A DNA stretch of 9,556 bases from an uncultured Verrucomicrobium sp. GTDB lineage: Bacteria; Verrucomicrobiota; Verrucomicrobiia; Methylacidiphilales; GAS474. The position numbers and the translations under genes were made by a program. The stretch is from positions 1 through 9,556 of the forward strand of contig CAISZB010000375.1 of the NCBI GenBank assembly GCA_903889845.1, written 5' to 3'. Of the stretch, positions 1-6,590 are shown piece by piece (positions within the stretch are counted from its first letter, which is position 1; each line of letters starts with the position of its first letter). The notes beneath the pieces were generated by a model that was not told the origin of the DNA, ran no database searches, and saw only the letters and a program-made list of their open reading frames with translations.

Positions 1-54
1 CTATCGCGCAGGCAGTCGCGACCCCTTATCAGGCTTAATCACCGAGATTTGGGC

Positions 55-1290
55 CTACCCCCGTCCGAACCGCTCCTCCAAAAAGCCGATCACCAACGGG
101 AAGACCGCCCCCCGCTCGTACCGGGCGACGAAGGTCCTTCCCGCCCGCCCCATCGCGGCGAGGCGGGAGCGATTGCCGTCGGCCTGGCGGATCGCCGCCG
201 CGATTTCCTCCGGGCGGCGGGAAGGGACTGCGAGGCCGAAACCGCCGTCCTTGTTCAGCCGCACCATCTCGCTCTCCTCCCCTGCCAGCAGCAACGCGGG
301 CCGGGCCAGCGCCAGGATCGAGAGGAGCTTCGACGGCAGGAAGCAGGCGAGCGCGCCGCTCTGCTCGCTGACAATGCAGAGGTCGGCGTCGAGGAGCATC
401 GCGCGGTAGCGGTCCTCCGGCTGGAGGGGCAGGACGTAGACCGGGGCCGCCTCGGACGGCAACGCCTCGACCTCCTTCTTCAATTCCTCCGCCGCCGCAC
501 CGTCGCCGCACAGGACGAAGGCGCAATCGAGGTCGGGGAGAAGGAGGGCCGTCTTCAGCAGGACGTCGAGGCCCTGCTTCCGCCCCATGTTGCCGGAGTA
601 GACGAGGAGGAGGGTCCCCTCCGGGATGTGGTGGGCGCGGCGGAAGGAACCATCCCCGCCCGCCGCTTCCCTCTCCGGCGGCAACGCGACGGTGTTCGGG
701 AAAAAGAGCGTCCGCTCCTTCGGTACGCCCTTCCGGACGAAGACGTCGAGCATCCCCCGGCTGATCCCGGAGACGACGGCGGCCTTCCGGTAGGCGATCC
801 GCTCCAGGCCGTAGAGGAGCCGCATCAGCGGCCCCGGAGGAAGCATGCCAAGGCTCCGCGCCGCGTCGGGCTGGAGGTCCTGGACGTGGAAGACGAAGGG
901 GCGCCGCTTCAGCAGGCCCAGGACCCACGCCGCCGCGCCGAGGAGGAGCGGCGGGGAGACGACCACATAGACATCGGGCGCGGGCGCGAAGAGTTGCCGC
1001 AGGAAGGAGGTGAGAACGAAGCTCGCCTCATGAAGGATCCGCTTCGCCGCCGAGGGTCGCCGGGGAACGTAGTGCCAGCACCGCAGGACGCGGACGCCCC
1101 GGATCGTCTCCGTCCGGTACAGGCAGCGGGCGTCCTCCGGGGCCTTCCGCCAGGACGGGTAATAGGGAAACGTCGTCGCCGCCCACGCCTCGTGGCCCGC
1201 GTCGCGCAGGGCCTCGCAGAGCGCCGTCGTGTGCGGCCCGATGCCGACCGCCTCCGGCGCGTAGTTGATGCTCCAGACGGCGACCTTCAT
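55..1290 (-). CDS. wcaI: WcaI-like GT4 glycosyltransferase
   Basis: This 411-residue GT-B glycosyltransferase resembles WcaI of colanic acid synthesis. Shared hallmarks are NYAPEAVGIGPHT (9-21), GHEAWAATTFPYYPSW (32-47), the VPRRPSAAKRILHEASF stretch (75-91), HVQDLQPD (135-142), SGNMGRKQG (232-240) and CGDG (261-264). Its C-terminal donor segment reads FLPSKLLSILALARP (317-331). As in WcaI, the second Glu of the usual E-x7-E motif is replaced by the PSK sequence, so this is a subfamily trait rather than a broken enzyme. The hydrophobic stretch at about 106-127 (VYVVVSPPLLL onward) is normal for the family and is not a signal peptide. The start at ATG 1290 is set by the ATGA overlap with the GT2 gene and by the MKVAVWSINYAPE N-terminus. 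It ends with TAG at 57-55, the last gene seen in the operon. No terminator follows within the window, so the operon may continue to the left. Confidence 0.95.
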   Translation of the reverse strand: MKVAVWSINYAPEAVGIGPHTTALCEALRDAGHEAWAATTFPYYPSWRKAPEDARCLYRTETIRGVRVLRCWHYVPRRPSAAKRILHEASFVLTSFLRQLFAPAPDVYVVVSPPLLLGAAAWVLGLLKRRPFVFHVQDLQPDAARSLGMLPPGPLMRLLYGLERIAYRKAAVVSGISRGMLDVFVRKGVPKERTLFFPNTVALPPEREAAGGDGSFRRAHHIPEGTLLLVYSGNMGRKQGLDVLLKTALLLPDLDCAFVLCGDGAAAEELKKEVEALPSEAAPVYVLPLQPEDRYRAMLLDADLCIVSEQSGALACFLPSKLLSILALARPALLLAGEESEMVRLNKDGGFGLAVPSRRPEEIAAAIRQADGNRSRLAAMGRAGRTFVARYERGAVFPLVIGFLEERFGRG

Positions 1291-2105
1291 GCCGCCCCCC
1301 GCTTTTTCAGCTCCCGCATGTTCTGGAGAATCCATCCTTCGTAGGTCGCCAGCGCCAGGCAATATTCGAGCCCCGCCACCCCGTCGAGGAAGCCGCCGGA
1401 AAAAACGTAGGCATGGAGGAACCGGAGCGCGGGCCAGCCGGGGATCCGGCTCACCAACGGCTTCAGCGCCTTGTTCCGCAGGGAGCGCCCCCGGAAGAGA
1501 TCGCGCCAGGCGACGTTCTTCATTCCGGCCAGCCGCTCCGCCGCCTCCTCGGCGGCATAGCGCCAGTGGCGCTTCCACCACGGTCCCCAGCCCTTGCTGA
1601 AACCGTAGTGGAGGTAAGGCTCCCGAAGGAAGCCGAGTTCCCCCGCCACCCCGGCCTCCTTCTGACCGTGGCCGTAGTTGACGAAGCGGGCGCGCCCCCG
1701 GCGGACGAGGCGGAACTGCCACTTCGGGAACGAGTCGCTGAACCGGAGCCACCGCTCGCCCAAAAGGAGCTTCGGGCAACAGTAGAACCCGGCGATTCCT
1801 TCTCCCGCCTCGGCAACGGCCTGCTGCATCGCCGCGACGAAGGCGGGCGTCGTCCGCTCGTCGGCGTCAAGGAAGAGGACCCAGGGATGGGCCAGCGGCA
1901 GGGCGTCGAGGGCGTGGTTCCGCTGGAGGCCGAAGCCGTCGAAGGGACGGACGGCGACCTTCGCCCCCGCCGCAGCGGCCAGCTCCCGTGTCCCGTCGTC
2001 GCTCCCGGAATCGAGGACGTGACAGTCGTCGCACCAGCGCAGGCTCTCCAGGCAGGCCGGCAGGTCCTGTGCCTCGTTCTTCGTCAGGATGACAGTTGAA
2101 ATCAT
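1287..2105 (-). CDS. GT2 glycosyltransferase, WaaE/KdtX-like
   Basis: This 272-residue inverting glycosyltransferase has a GT-A fold (family GT2). The N-terminus reads STVILTKNEAQDLPACLESL (3-22), followed by LDSGSDDGT (31-39) and FLDADER (78-84). D80-A81-D82 is the metal-binding DXD and lies where it should. WQFRLVRR (129-136) and the later HYGFSKGW (166-173) are in the pattern I know from the WaaE/KdtX group, which adds glucose to lipopolysaccharide core heptose in enterobacteria and has many relatives in exopolysaccharide loci. The C-terminus has a moderately hydrophobic helix pair (about 229-260) that probably sits at the membrane surface. The start is the ATG at 2105 in an ATGA overlap. 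A GAAGGG lies 3 bases upstream of it, a slightly close Shine-Dalgarno match. The stop overlaps the next ATG. The substrate here is not known, and the WaaE resemblance does not prove a core-glucose role. Confidence 0.94.
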   Translation of the reverse strand: MISTVILTKNEAQDLPACLESLRWCDDCHVLDSGSDDGTRELAAAAGAKVAVRPFDGFGLQRNHALDALPLAHPWVLFLDADERTTPAFVAAMQQAVAEAGEGIAGFYCCPKLLLGERWLRFSDSFPKWQFRLVRRGRARFVNYGHGQKEAGVAGELGFLREPYLHYGFSKGWGPWWKRHWRYAAEEAAERLAGMKNVAWRDLFRGRSLRNKALKPLVSRIPGWPALRFLHAYVFSGGFLDGVAGLEYCLALATYEGWILQNMRELKKRGAA

Positions 2106-2653
2106 GATCCCTTCAAGACACGGGCCGGGTTCCCCGCGACGGTCGCCCCGGGCGGGACGTCCCGCGTCACCACCGCACAGGCGCCGACCACCGCCCCGGC
2201 CCCGATCGTCGTCCCCGGCAGGACGAAGGCTCGCGCCCCGACGAAGGCCCCCGCGCCGACGCGGATCGGGGCGGTCGCGAGCGGAATTTCCGGCTTCGAG
2301 AAATCGTGGGTCCCGGTGCAGAGGTAGGCTTCCTGGGCGATCGTCACCCGCTCCTCCAGGACGATCTCCCCGAGGGTGTAAGCCTGCGCCCCGTCGCCCA
2401 GGCAGGCGCGGTCCCCCATCGTCAGCCGCCACGGCGCCGTGATCCGCGCCCGGGGATGGATGAAGGGGCAGCCCGTCAGCCGCGCACCGAAGCCGCGGGC
2501 GACGAAGAGCCGCCACGGATTGAGCGGCTTCGGCGTCCAGGCGCAGAGAAGCCGCCACGCCACGGCCCACAGGAACAGCTTCGCCCGTTCCCCCGCCGTC
2601 CAGGGAGAGGCGTAGGCGCTGCCCGTCTCGTAGACGCAATAGGCGCCGTTCAT
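2102..2653 (-). CDS. wcaF: WcaF-like O-acetyltransferase (left-handed beta-helix)
   Basis: This 183-residue acetyltransferase of the hexapeptide-repeat class would move an acetyl group from acetyl-CoA to a hydroxyl of a sugar. Its length and layout match E. coli WcaF of colanic acid synthesis as I remember it. Shared features are an N-terminal helical stretch rich in Trp (about 25-50), ITAPWRLTMGD (71-81), AYTLGEIVL (91-99), YLCTGTHDF (110-118) with the probable catalytic His116, and imperfect hexapeptide turns from about 130 to 165. The protein closes with the VAGNPARVLKG motif (172-182), common at the end of this fold. The start at ATG 2653 is backed by a good Shine-Dalgarno site and an ATGA overlap with the membrane-protein gene. 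The next gene overlaps its stop in the same way. The likely role is acetylating the repeat unit. The exact sugar and hydroxyl position cannot be seen. Confidence 0.93.
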   Translation of the reverse strand: MNGAYCVYETGSAYASPWTAGERAKLFLWAVAWRLLCAWTPKPLNPWRLFVARGFGARLTGCPFIHPRARITAPWRLTMGDRACLGDGAQAYTLGEIVLEERVTIAQEAYLCTGTHDFSKPEIPLATAPIRVGAGAFVGARAFVLPGTTIGAGAVVGACAVVTRDVPPGATVAGNPARVLKGS

Positions 2654-4278
2654 GAGTCCCTCCCCAGCTTCGGATTCGTCCACGCCAGCCACCCGACGGC
2701 GGCGAGGGAAAGGAGCGGCCCCACCGGAAAGGTCACCGAGGCGAAGGACCGCCAGCCGTTCCGCAGGAAGAAATCGATGTCGGGAATCCGCTCCCGGAAC
2801 CGCACCAGGGTCGAGTCGGCCAGCGGCCCGCCATGGGCGAAGAGCGCCAGCAAGCCCCCGTTCACCGCCACGTAGGGCAGCGTCCCGAGGAGCACCGTCA
2901 AGCCGAGCCAGAGCGAAAGGAGAGGTCCATCCACGGCGGCCACCCTAGCGATTCCGAAGAAAAGGAGCAGACAAAAAGGAAGGAGCCCGTTCTGCGCCAT
3001 CCCGTGCGGCGAGGGATAGGGGGAGACCGCCGTATGGGCCCCAATCAGGAGAACCACAGCGGCGAGGAGCCCTCCCGGATGCGCTGGGACCGCCTTCCTC
3101 CAATCGAACCCCCGAAGCCCTGCCGCCGCCAGGAAGAAGAGAAAAATCCCGATCAGACTCGACGCCAGCGTCGAAACCCAACCGACGACCGAGGCGTAGA
3201 GGGCGACGAAAAGCGTGGAGGAAGTCCCGCCCCCCGCCGACTTGATTTCCTTCGCGACCTCCCACGGCATCCAGCCCGAGAACGTCGAGAGAAGGACCTC
3301 CGCCGCGTTGCGGAGCGCCGAAACCTCGGGATGGTACTGCCGATAATAGACGGAGGGATTGTTCGCGACCTTCTCCGCCCAACCCGCGCGGGCGACGACC
3401 CACGCCTCGTAGGGGACGACGAGGACCAGGAAGAAGAGCGCCGCCCAGGCCGCATGGGCCAGGAACCGCCGCTCCCCGCGCCGCCACAGGAGGACGAGCA
3501 GGAGGGGGAGATAGAGGAGGCCCGAAGAGTGGACCGCCGTCCCCGCCGCCCACCAGAACCAAACTCCCATCCGCCACCCCTTCCCCTCCCCCCGCCACGC
3601 CTCGAAGGCCGCCGCGAGGAGGCACCCGGCCGAAAAGAGCTTCCCCCACATCGCCGCCGTGTGGAGGAGGAGGAGCGGGGAGAGCGCCAGGATCAGGAAG
3701 AAGCGCATCGGCAAACGGAGGCCCGCCAACGCCGCACCGTAGACGAGGGGCATCAGCGCCGCCGCCGCCAACGCCGCCGCCGTCACCTGGAACGCCAACA
3801 AGCCACCGGGCAGGGCGGGCAGGAAAAGGAACGGGACCGCCGTCGCGCCGTTCATCGGCGTCCGGGCCAGGAACTCGAACGACCAGGAGCGATGGAGCAC
3901 CGCCTCCCCCATCCGCCAGTTCCCCGTCCAGTCCCCCGTCCAATGCCACATGGAGGGAAAGACCATCCACGCCACGGCGGGAAAGACGGCGAGGTAGAGG
4001 AAATAGTAGTCCCGCAGCGGCGCGAGGAACGGCGCCGCCTCCCCGCGCCGGATCATCCCTTTAACCGCGATCACCGCCCCCATTCCTAAGACGGCCAGCA
4101 TCACCCCGGCGGAGAGCGAGAGAATCAGGCCAAGTTCCCCGATCCAGCCGGTCAGGAAGCAGCCGAGCAGCGGCGCGAACCACAGGCGCGAGGCGTCCCG
4201 GCGATACGGGGACATCCCGAGCGCAAAGAACCAGAGCGGGGCGGCGGCGGCGAAGAAGAGGGCAAGGCAGGCACTCAT
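2650..4278 (-). CDS. polytopic membrane protein, candidate GT-C transferase or polymerase
   Basis: This 542-residue integral membrane protein belongs to no family I recognise with certainty. By eye it has roughly 12-13 hydrophobic segments: about residues 1-20, 33-47, 50-73, 91-108, 145-188 (two), 192-226 (two), 237-265, 272-295, 353-385, 402-418, 430-447, 452-478 and 514-534. After the segment ending near 108 comes a Trp-rich loop, WHWTGDWTGNW (111-121), followed by PMNGATAVPFLF (141-152). A larger hydrophilic loop spans about 296-352 and includes NNPSVYYRQYH. An acidic residue in an early external loop is typical of GT-C transferases that use polyprenyl-phosphate sugars. A large loop in the second half also fits Wzy-type polymerases. 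Both readings are inference. It is flanked by glycosyltransferase genes and coupled to both neighbours by ATGA overlaps, which supports a role in glycan assembly at the membrane. A flippase is less likely given the two large loops. Confidence 0.9.
   Translation of the reverse strand: MSACLALFFAAAAPLWFFALGMSPYRRDASRLWFAPLLGCFLTGWIGELGLILSLSAGVMLAVLGMGAVIAVKGMIRRGEAAPFLAPLRDYYFLYLAVFPAVAWMVFPSMWHWTGDWTGNWRMGEAVLHRSWSFEFLARTPMNGATAVPFLFLPALPGGLLAFQVTAAALAAAALMPLVYGAALAGLRLPMRFFLILALSPLLLLHTAAMWGKLFSAGCLLAAAFEAWRGEGKGWRMGVWFWWAAGTAVHSSGLLYLPLLLVLLWRRGERRFLAHAAWAALFFLVLVVPYEAWVVARAGWAEKVANNPSVYYRQYHPEVSALRNAAEVLLSTFSGWMPWEVAKEIKSAGGGTSSTLFVALYASVVGWVSTLASSLIGIFLFFLAAAGLRGFDWRKAVPAHPGGLLAAVVLLIGAHTAVSPYPSPHGMAQNGLLPFCLLLFFGIARVAAVDGPLLSLWLGLTVLLGTLPYVAVNGGLLALFAHGGPLADSTLVRFRERIPDIDFFLRNGWRSFASVTFPVGPLLSLAAVGWLAWTNPKLGRDS
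2659..2663 (-). promoter_or_regulatory. Shine-Dalgarno site of the WcaF-like gene
   Basis: The minus strand reads GGAGG, then a 5-base spacer GACTC, then the ATG at 2653. This is the clearest ribosome binding site in the window and lies inside the 3' end of the membrane-protein gene. It supports ATG 2653 over the in-frame ATG 39 bases upstream, so this gene may be re-initiated independently as well as by the ATGA overlap. Confidence 0.7.
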
Positions 4279-5384
4279 GCGAGGATCTTGGCAAAGTCGT
4301 CGAGGTAGAGCCGGGCCACCTTTTCGATCTTGAACTCGTCGGCCCGCGCCCGCGCCCGCAGGGCGACGGCCTTCCGGCCCACCTCGTCATCGACAATCTT
4401 CCTCAGCGCCCCGGAGAGAGCTTCCGCCGGATCGTCCACCCGGTGATCGAACCGCCATCCCGTCTCCCCCTCCGCAATGAAATCGGCAAAGCACCCGAGG
4501 CCCGAAACCAGGGCCGGGCATCCCTGCGCCATCGCTTCGAGGGGAGCCAGGCCGAAGGTCTCCCCCCGCTCCGCAAGCGAGGGATAGACGAAGAACGAGG
4601 CGCGACGGAACTCGGCGGCGAGGGCCTCGCGCCCGAAAATCGGCCCCACCCAATCGATGGATTCCCCGCCTTGGGCTTGCAGGGACCGGAGATACGCCTC
4701 CCCTCCCCCGCCCTGTTCCGTCTTCGACGGCCCGACGATCCGAAGCCGCCAGCCCCCGCGAGCCAGCCCCGTCCGCTTCCACGCCTCGACAAGGAGGCCA
4801 AGGCCCTTCTCTGGATGGACGCGCCCGACGTAGAGAACCGTCTTTTCCCTTTCTCCCAACCCGTCCGCCCCGATAAAGCTCTCCTCGTCGAGCGGGTAGG
4901 GAATCACGGAGACCTTCGCCTCCGTTCCCGGTTCCTGTTCCACGATCGCCTTGCCGATCGCGGAGGAAACCGTCTGCCACCGGGCCGCGTGCCGGTAGCC
5001 CCGCAATTGCCCCTTCGGGAAGCGCCCGACGTGAACGTAGAGGCGGCCCCGCCGCGTCCCCCGAACCAGGAAGGGGAGCCAAAACGTGTTCGTGACCAGG
5101 ATGTCGGCCTCGGGCAGGCGGGGCAGGACGCGGAGGGAATAGATCAGGTCGAGGACCTTCAGCCACGCCAGGGAGCAGGGTGTCCGAAAGCCGGAGACGC
5201 GGCAATGGCGGACCCCTTCGATCTCCTCCGCTTCGGGAAACCGGGCATCGGCCTTCGAAAGGTGAACCACCTCGTGCCCCGCCTTTGCAAAAGCCTTGCC
5301 GAGGCCGAACCAGGCCCGCTCGACGGCGCCCCCCTCGACCGGGGGGACGGGGAAGAAGGCTCCCTGCACGATCGTAATTTTCAT
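4275..5384 (-). CDS. GT4-type glycosyltransferase
   Basis: This 369-residue GT-B glycosyltransferase is a second, distinct GT4-type enzyme next to the one ending at 5381. The first strand MKITIVQGAFFP leads into a Gly-rich loop PVEGGAVER (15-23), as usual at the acceptor side. The donor domain starts near VLYVGRVHPEKGLGLLVEAW (183-202), where R188 and K193 fit the phosphate-binding Arg/Lys of the family. The segment ERGETFGLAPLEAMAQG carries E275 and E283 as E-x7-E. The ATG at 5384 overlaps the previous TGA in ATGA. A GGAGG sits just 1 base before this ATG, too close for a normal ribosome binding site, so translational coupling is the likelier route. The last codon overlaps the start of the membrane-protein gene in the same way. 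There is no signal peptide or membrane segment, so it should act at the cytoplasmic face. Donor and acceptor cannot be inferred. Confidence 0.93.
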   Translation of the reverse strand: MKITIVQGAFFPVPPVEGGAVERAWFGLGKAFAKAGHEVVHLSKADARFPEAEEIEGVRHCRVSGFRTPCSLAWLKVLDLIYSLRVLPRLPEADILVTNTFWLPFLVRGTRRGRLYVHVGRFPKGQLRGYRHAARWQTVSSAIGKAIVEQEPGTEAKVSVIPYPLDEESFIGADGLGEREKTVLYVGRVHPEKGLGLLVEAWKRTGLARGGWRLRIVGPSKTEQGGGGEAYLRSLQAQGGESIDWVGPIFGREALAAEFRRASFFVYPSLAERGETFGLAPLEAMAQGCPALVSGLGCFADFIAEGETGWRFDHRVDDPAEALSGALRKIVDDEVGRKAVALRARARADEFKIEKVARLYLDDFAKILA

Positions 5385-6583
5385 GCCTCCACGCCTTGCC
5401 GTTTTTCCTCGACGCCCAGCCGCCGCAGCGCATCGAGGAAGAGCGGGGCGTTCCGTTCCAGGTTGAAGCGGGCGTCGAAGCAGGCCCGCGCCCGCGCCCG
5501 GAACGCCGCGTCGGTCCCGCCCGCCGTCCGCCACCTTGCCAGGAGGCGGAAGGCCCCCTTCTCCGTGTCGGGCTCGGCGAATCCGGCCCGGTCGCCGCCC
5601 ACCTCGCGGTCGATGTTCACCCGGTTCGAGATCAGGACGGGGACCCCCGCCGCCAGGGCCTCGACGACGGCGATGCCGAAGTTCTCCTGATGGGAGGGGA
5701 GGAAGAAGGCATCGGCCAGCGACAGGGCTCCTTTCTTCTCCTCCCCATAAAGCGGGCCGGAAAGAGTGACGCGCCGCCGCACCTCCTCCGGCAGGGAGGC
5801 AAGGTGCGCCTCGATCAACTGCCGTTCCCCGCCCTCGTCCGGCCCGGCGAGGAGGAGGTGCATCGGCTTCCCCCCCGCCTCCGCCATCCCTTCCCCCACC
5901 ATCCGCGCGAGGGCCGAGAGCGCCAGGTCCCAGCCCTTCTTCCGATGAAGCCGCGCCAGGAAAAGAAGAAGGGCCTTTCCTTCGAGTTCCGGGAAGCGCT
6001 GCAACAAACGGCGAGCTCCCTCCTCCGCGCCTTCCGCCTCAGGGGGGCGAATGCCGTAGGGGACGACCCGCGCCCGGGACTGGAGTCCCCACGGGCGGAA
6101 CGTCTCCCGCCCCAGGGCCAGCTCCGTCGCCGCCGTGAAAAAGACGGCCCGGGCGCGGAGGAGCGCCCGGTGCTCGAAGAGCGACCAGTAGAGCTGCTTC
6201 TTCCAATGCTTGAGGGGATAGGCCCGGCGGAACCACGGATCGAGCATCCCGTGAGGGAAGACGAAGAAAGGGACCCCCGCCCGCTCCGCCTCGACCGAGA
6301 CAGCGAAAGCCGATTGCCACAGCCCGTGGACGATGACCGCGTCGAACCGCCCGATCTCCCGCCGCAGCCACCCGGCTAGGGCGGGACGGAAGGGGCCGAT
6401 CTGAAAGCCGTCGAGCCGCACCGCCTCGTCGCCGATGGCGGGCAGGACCGCCGCGGGAGGGTCGAACGAAAGGACCGTCGTCCGGCACCCCGCCCGGGCC
6501 AGGTAGGGCGTGATCTGGCGGATCCCCTCGGCGGGGCCGCCCGTGGCCGGATCGACCGACTCGATGACACGCAGCAGGTTCAT
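5381..6583 (-). CDS. GT4-type glycosyltransferase (exopolysaccharide type)
   Basis: This 400-residue GT-B glycosyltransferase probably adds one sugar to the lipid-linked repeat unit in the cytoplasm. The N-terminal acceptor domain begins MNLLRVIESVDPATGGPAEG, with the Gly-rich GGPAEG loop at 15-20, followed by HGLWQ (86-90) and PHGMLDPW (110-117), a combination I associate with GT4 enzymes of exopolysaccharide clusters. The donor domain has FLARLHRKKGWDL (208-220), with the basic residues that normally contact the nucleotide phosphates, and QENFGIAVVE, with E300 and E308 spaced as E-x7-E. An in-frame ATG 48 bases upstream would overlap asnB and add an unrelated-looking tail, so I chose the ATG at 6583, which gives the usual hydrophobic first strand. 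It starts 7 bases after the asnB stop, the only positive gap in the operon, with no strong Shine-Dalgarno match. Its stop overlaps the next start by ATGA. The sugar specificity is unknown. Confidence 0.93.
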   Translation of the reverse strand: MNLLRVIESVDPATGGPAEGIRQITPYLARAGCRTTVLSFDPPAAVLPAIGDEAVRLDGFQIGPFRPALAGWLRREIGRFDAVIVHGLWQSAFAVSVEAERAGVPFFVFPHGMLDPWFRRAYPLKHWKKQLYWSLFEHRALLRARAVFFTAATELALGRETFRPWGLQSRARVVPYGIRPPEAEGAEEGARRLLQRFPELEGKALLLFLARLHRKKGWDLALSALARMVGEGMAEAGGKPMHLLLAGPDEGGERQLIEAHLASLPEEVRRRVTLSGPLYGEEKKGALSLADAFFLPSHQENFGIAVVEALAAGVPVLISNRVNIDREVGGDRAGFAEPDTEKGAFRLLARWRTAGGTDAAFRARARACFDARFNLERNAPLFLDALRRLGVEEKRQGVEA

Positions 6584-6590
6584 GCAGGGC

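Noticed and set aside
1..21. A short inverted repeat, TCGCG/CGCGA, considered as a terminator
   Set aside because: The stem is only 5 bp, the loop is 8 bases, and there is no T-run on either side in the right orientation.
1..57. In-frame continuation past the TAG of the WcaI-like gene for 17 codons to a second TAG at the window edge, considered as readthrough
   Set aside because: The extension is short, has no conserved feature, and the protein already ends at the normal WcaI length.
35..928. A 297-codon minus-strand frame overlapping the WcaI-like gene out of frame
   Set aside because: It is composed almost wholly of Arg, Gly, Pro and Ala and runs in a shifted frame of a gene with strong family motifs.
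49..1344. A 431-codon plus-strand open frame opposite the WcaI-like gene
   Set aside because: Its translation is Arg/Glu/Gly-rich without motifs, while the minus strand encodes clear WcaI signatures over the same span. I treat it as a GC-driven shadow.
2833..4089. A 418-codon plus-strand open frame opposite the membrane-protein gene
   Set aside because: The product is an extreme Arg/Glu/Pro/Gln mixture, as expected from the complement of hydrophobic codons, with no domain signal.
4443..5690. A 415-codon plus-strand open frame across two glycosyltransferase genes
   Set aside because: It straddles a real gene junction on the other strand, shows no family motifs, and has the same shadow composition.
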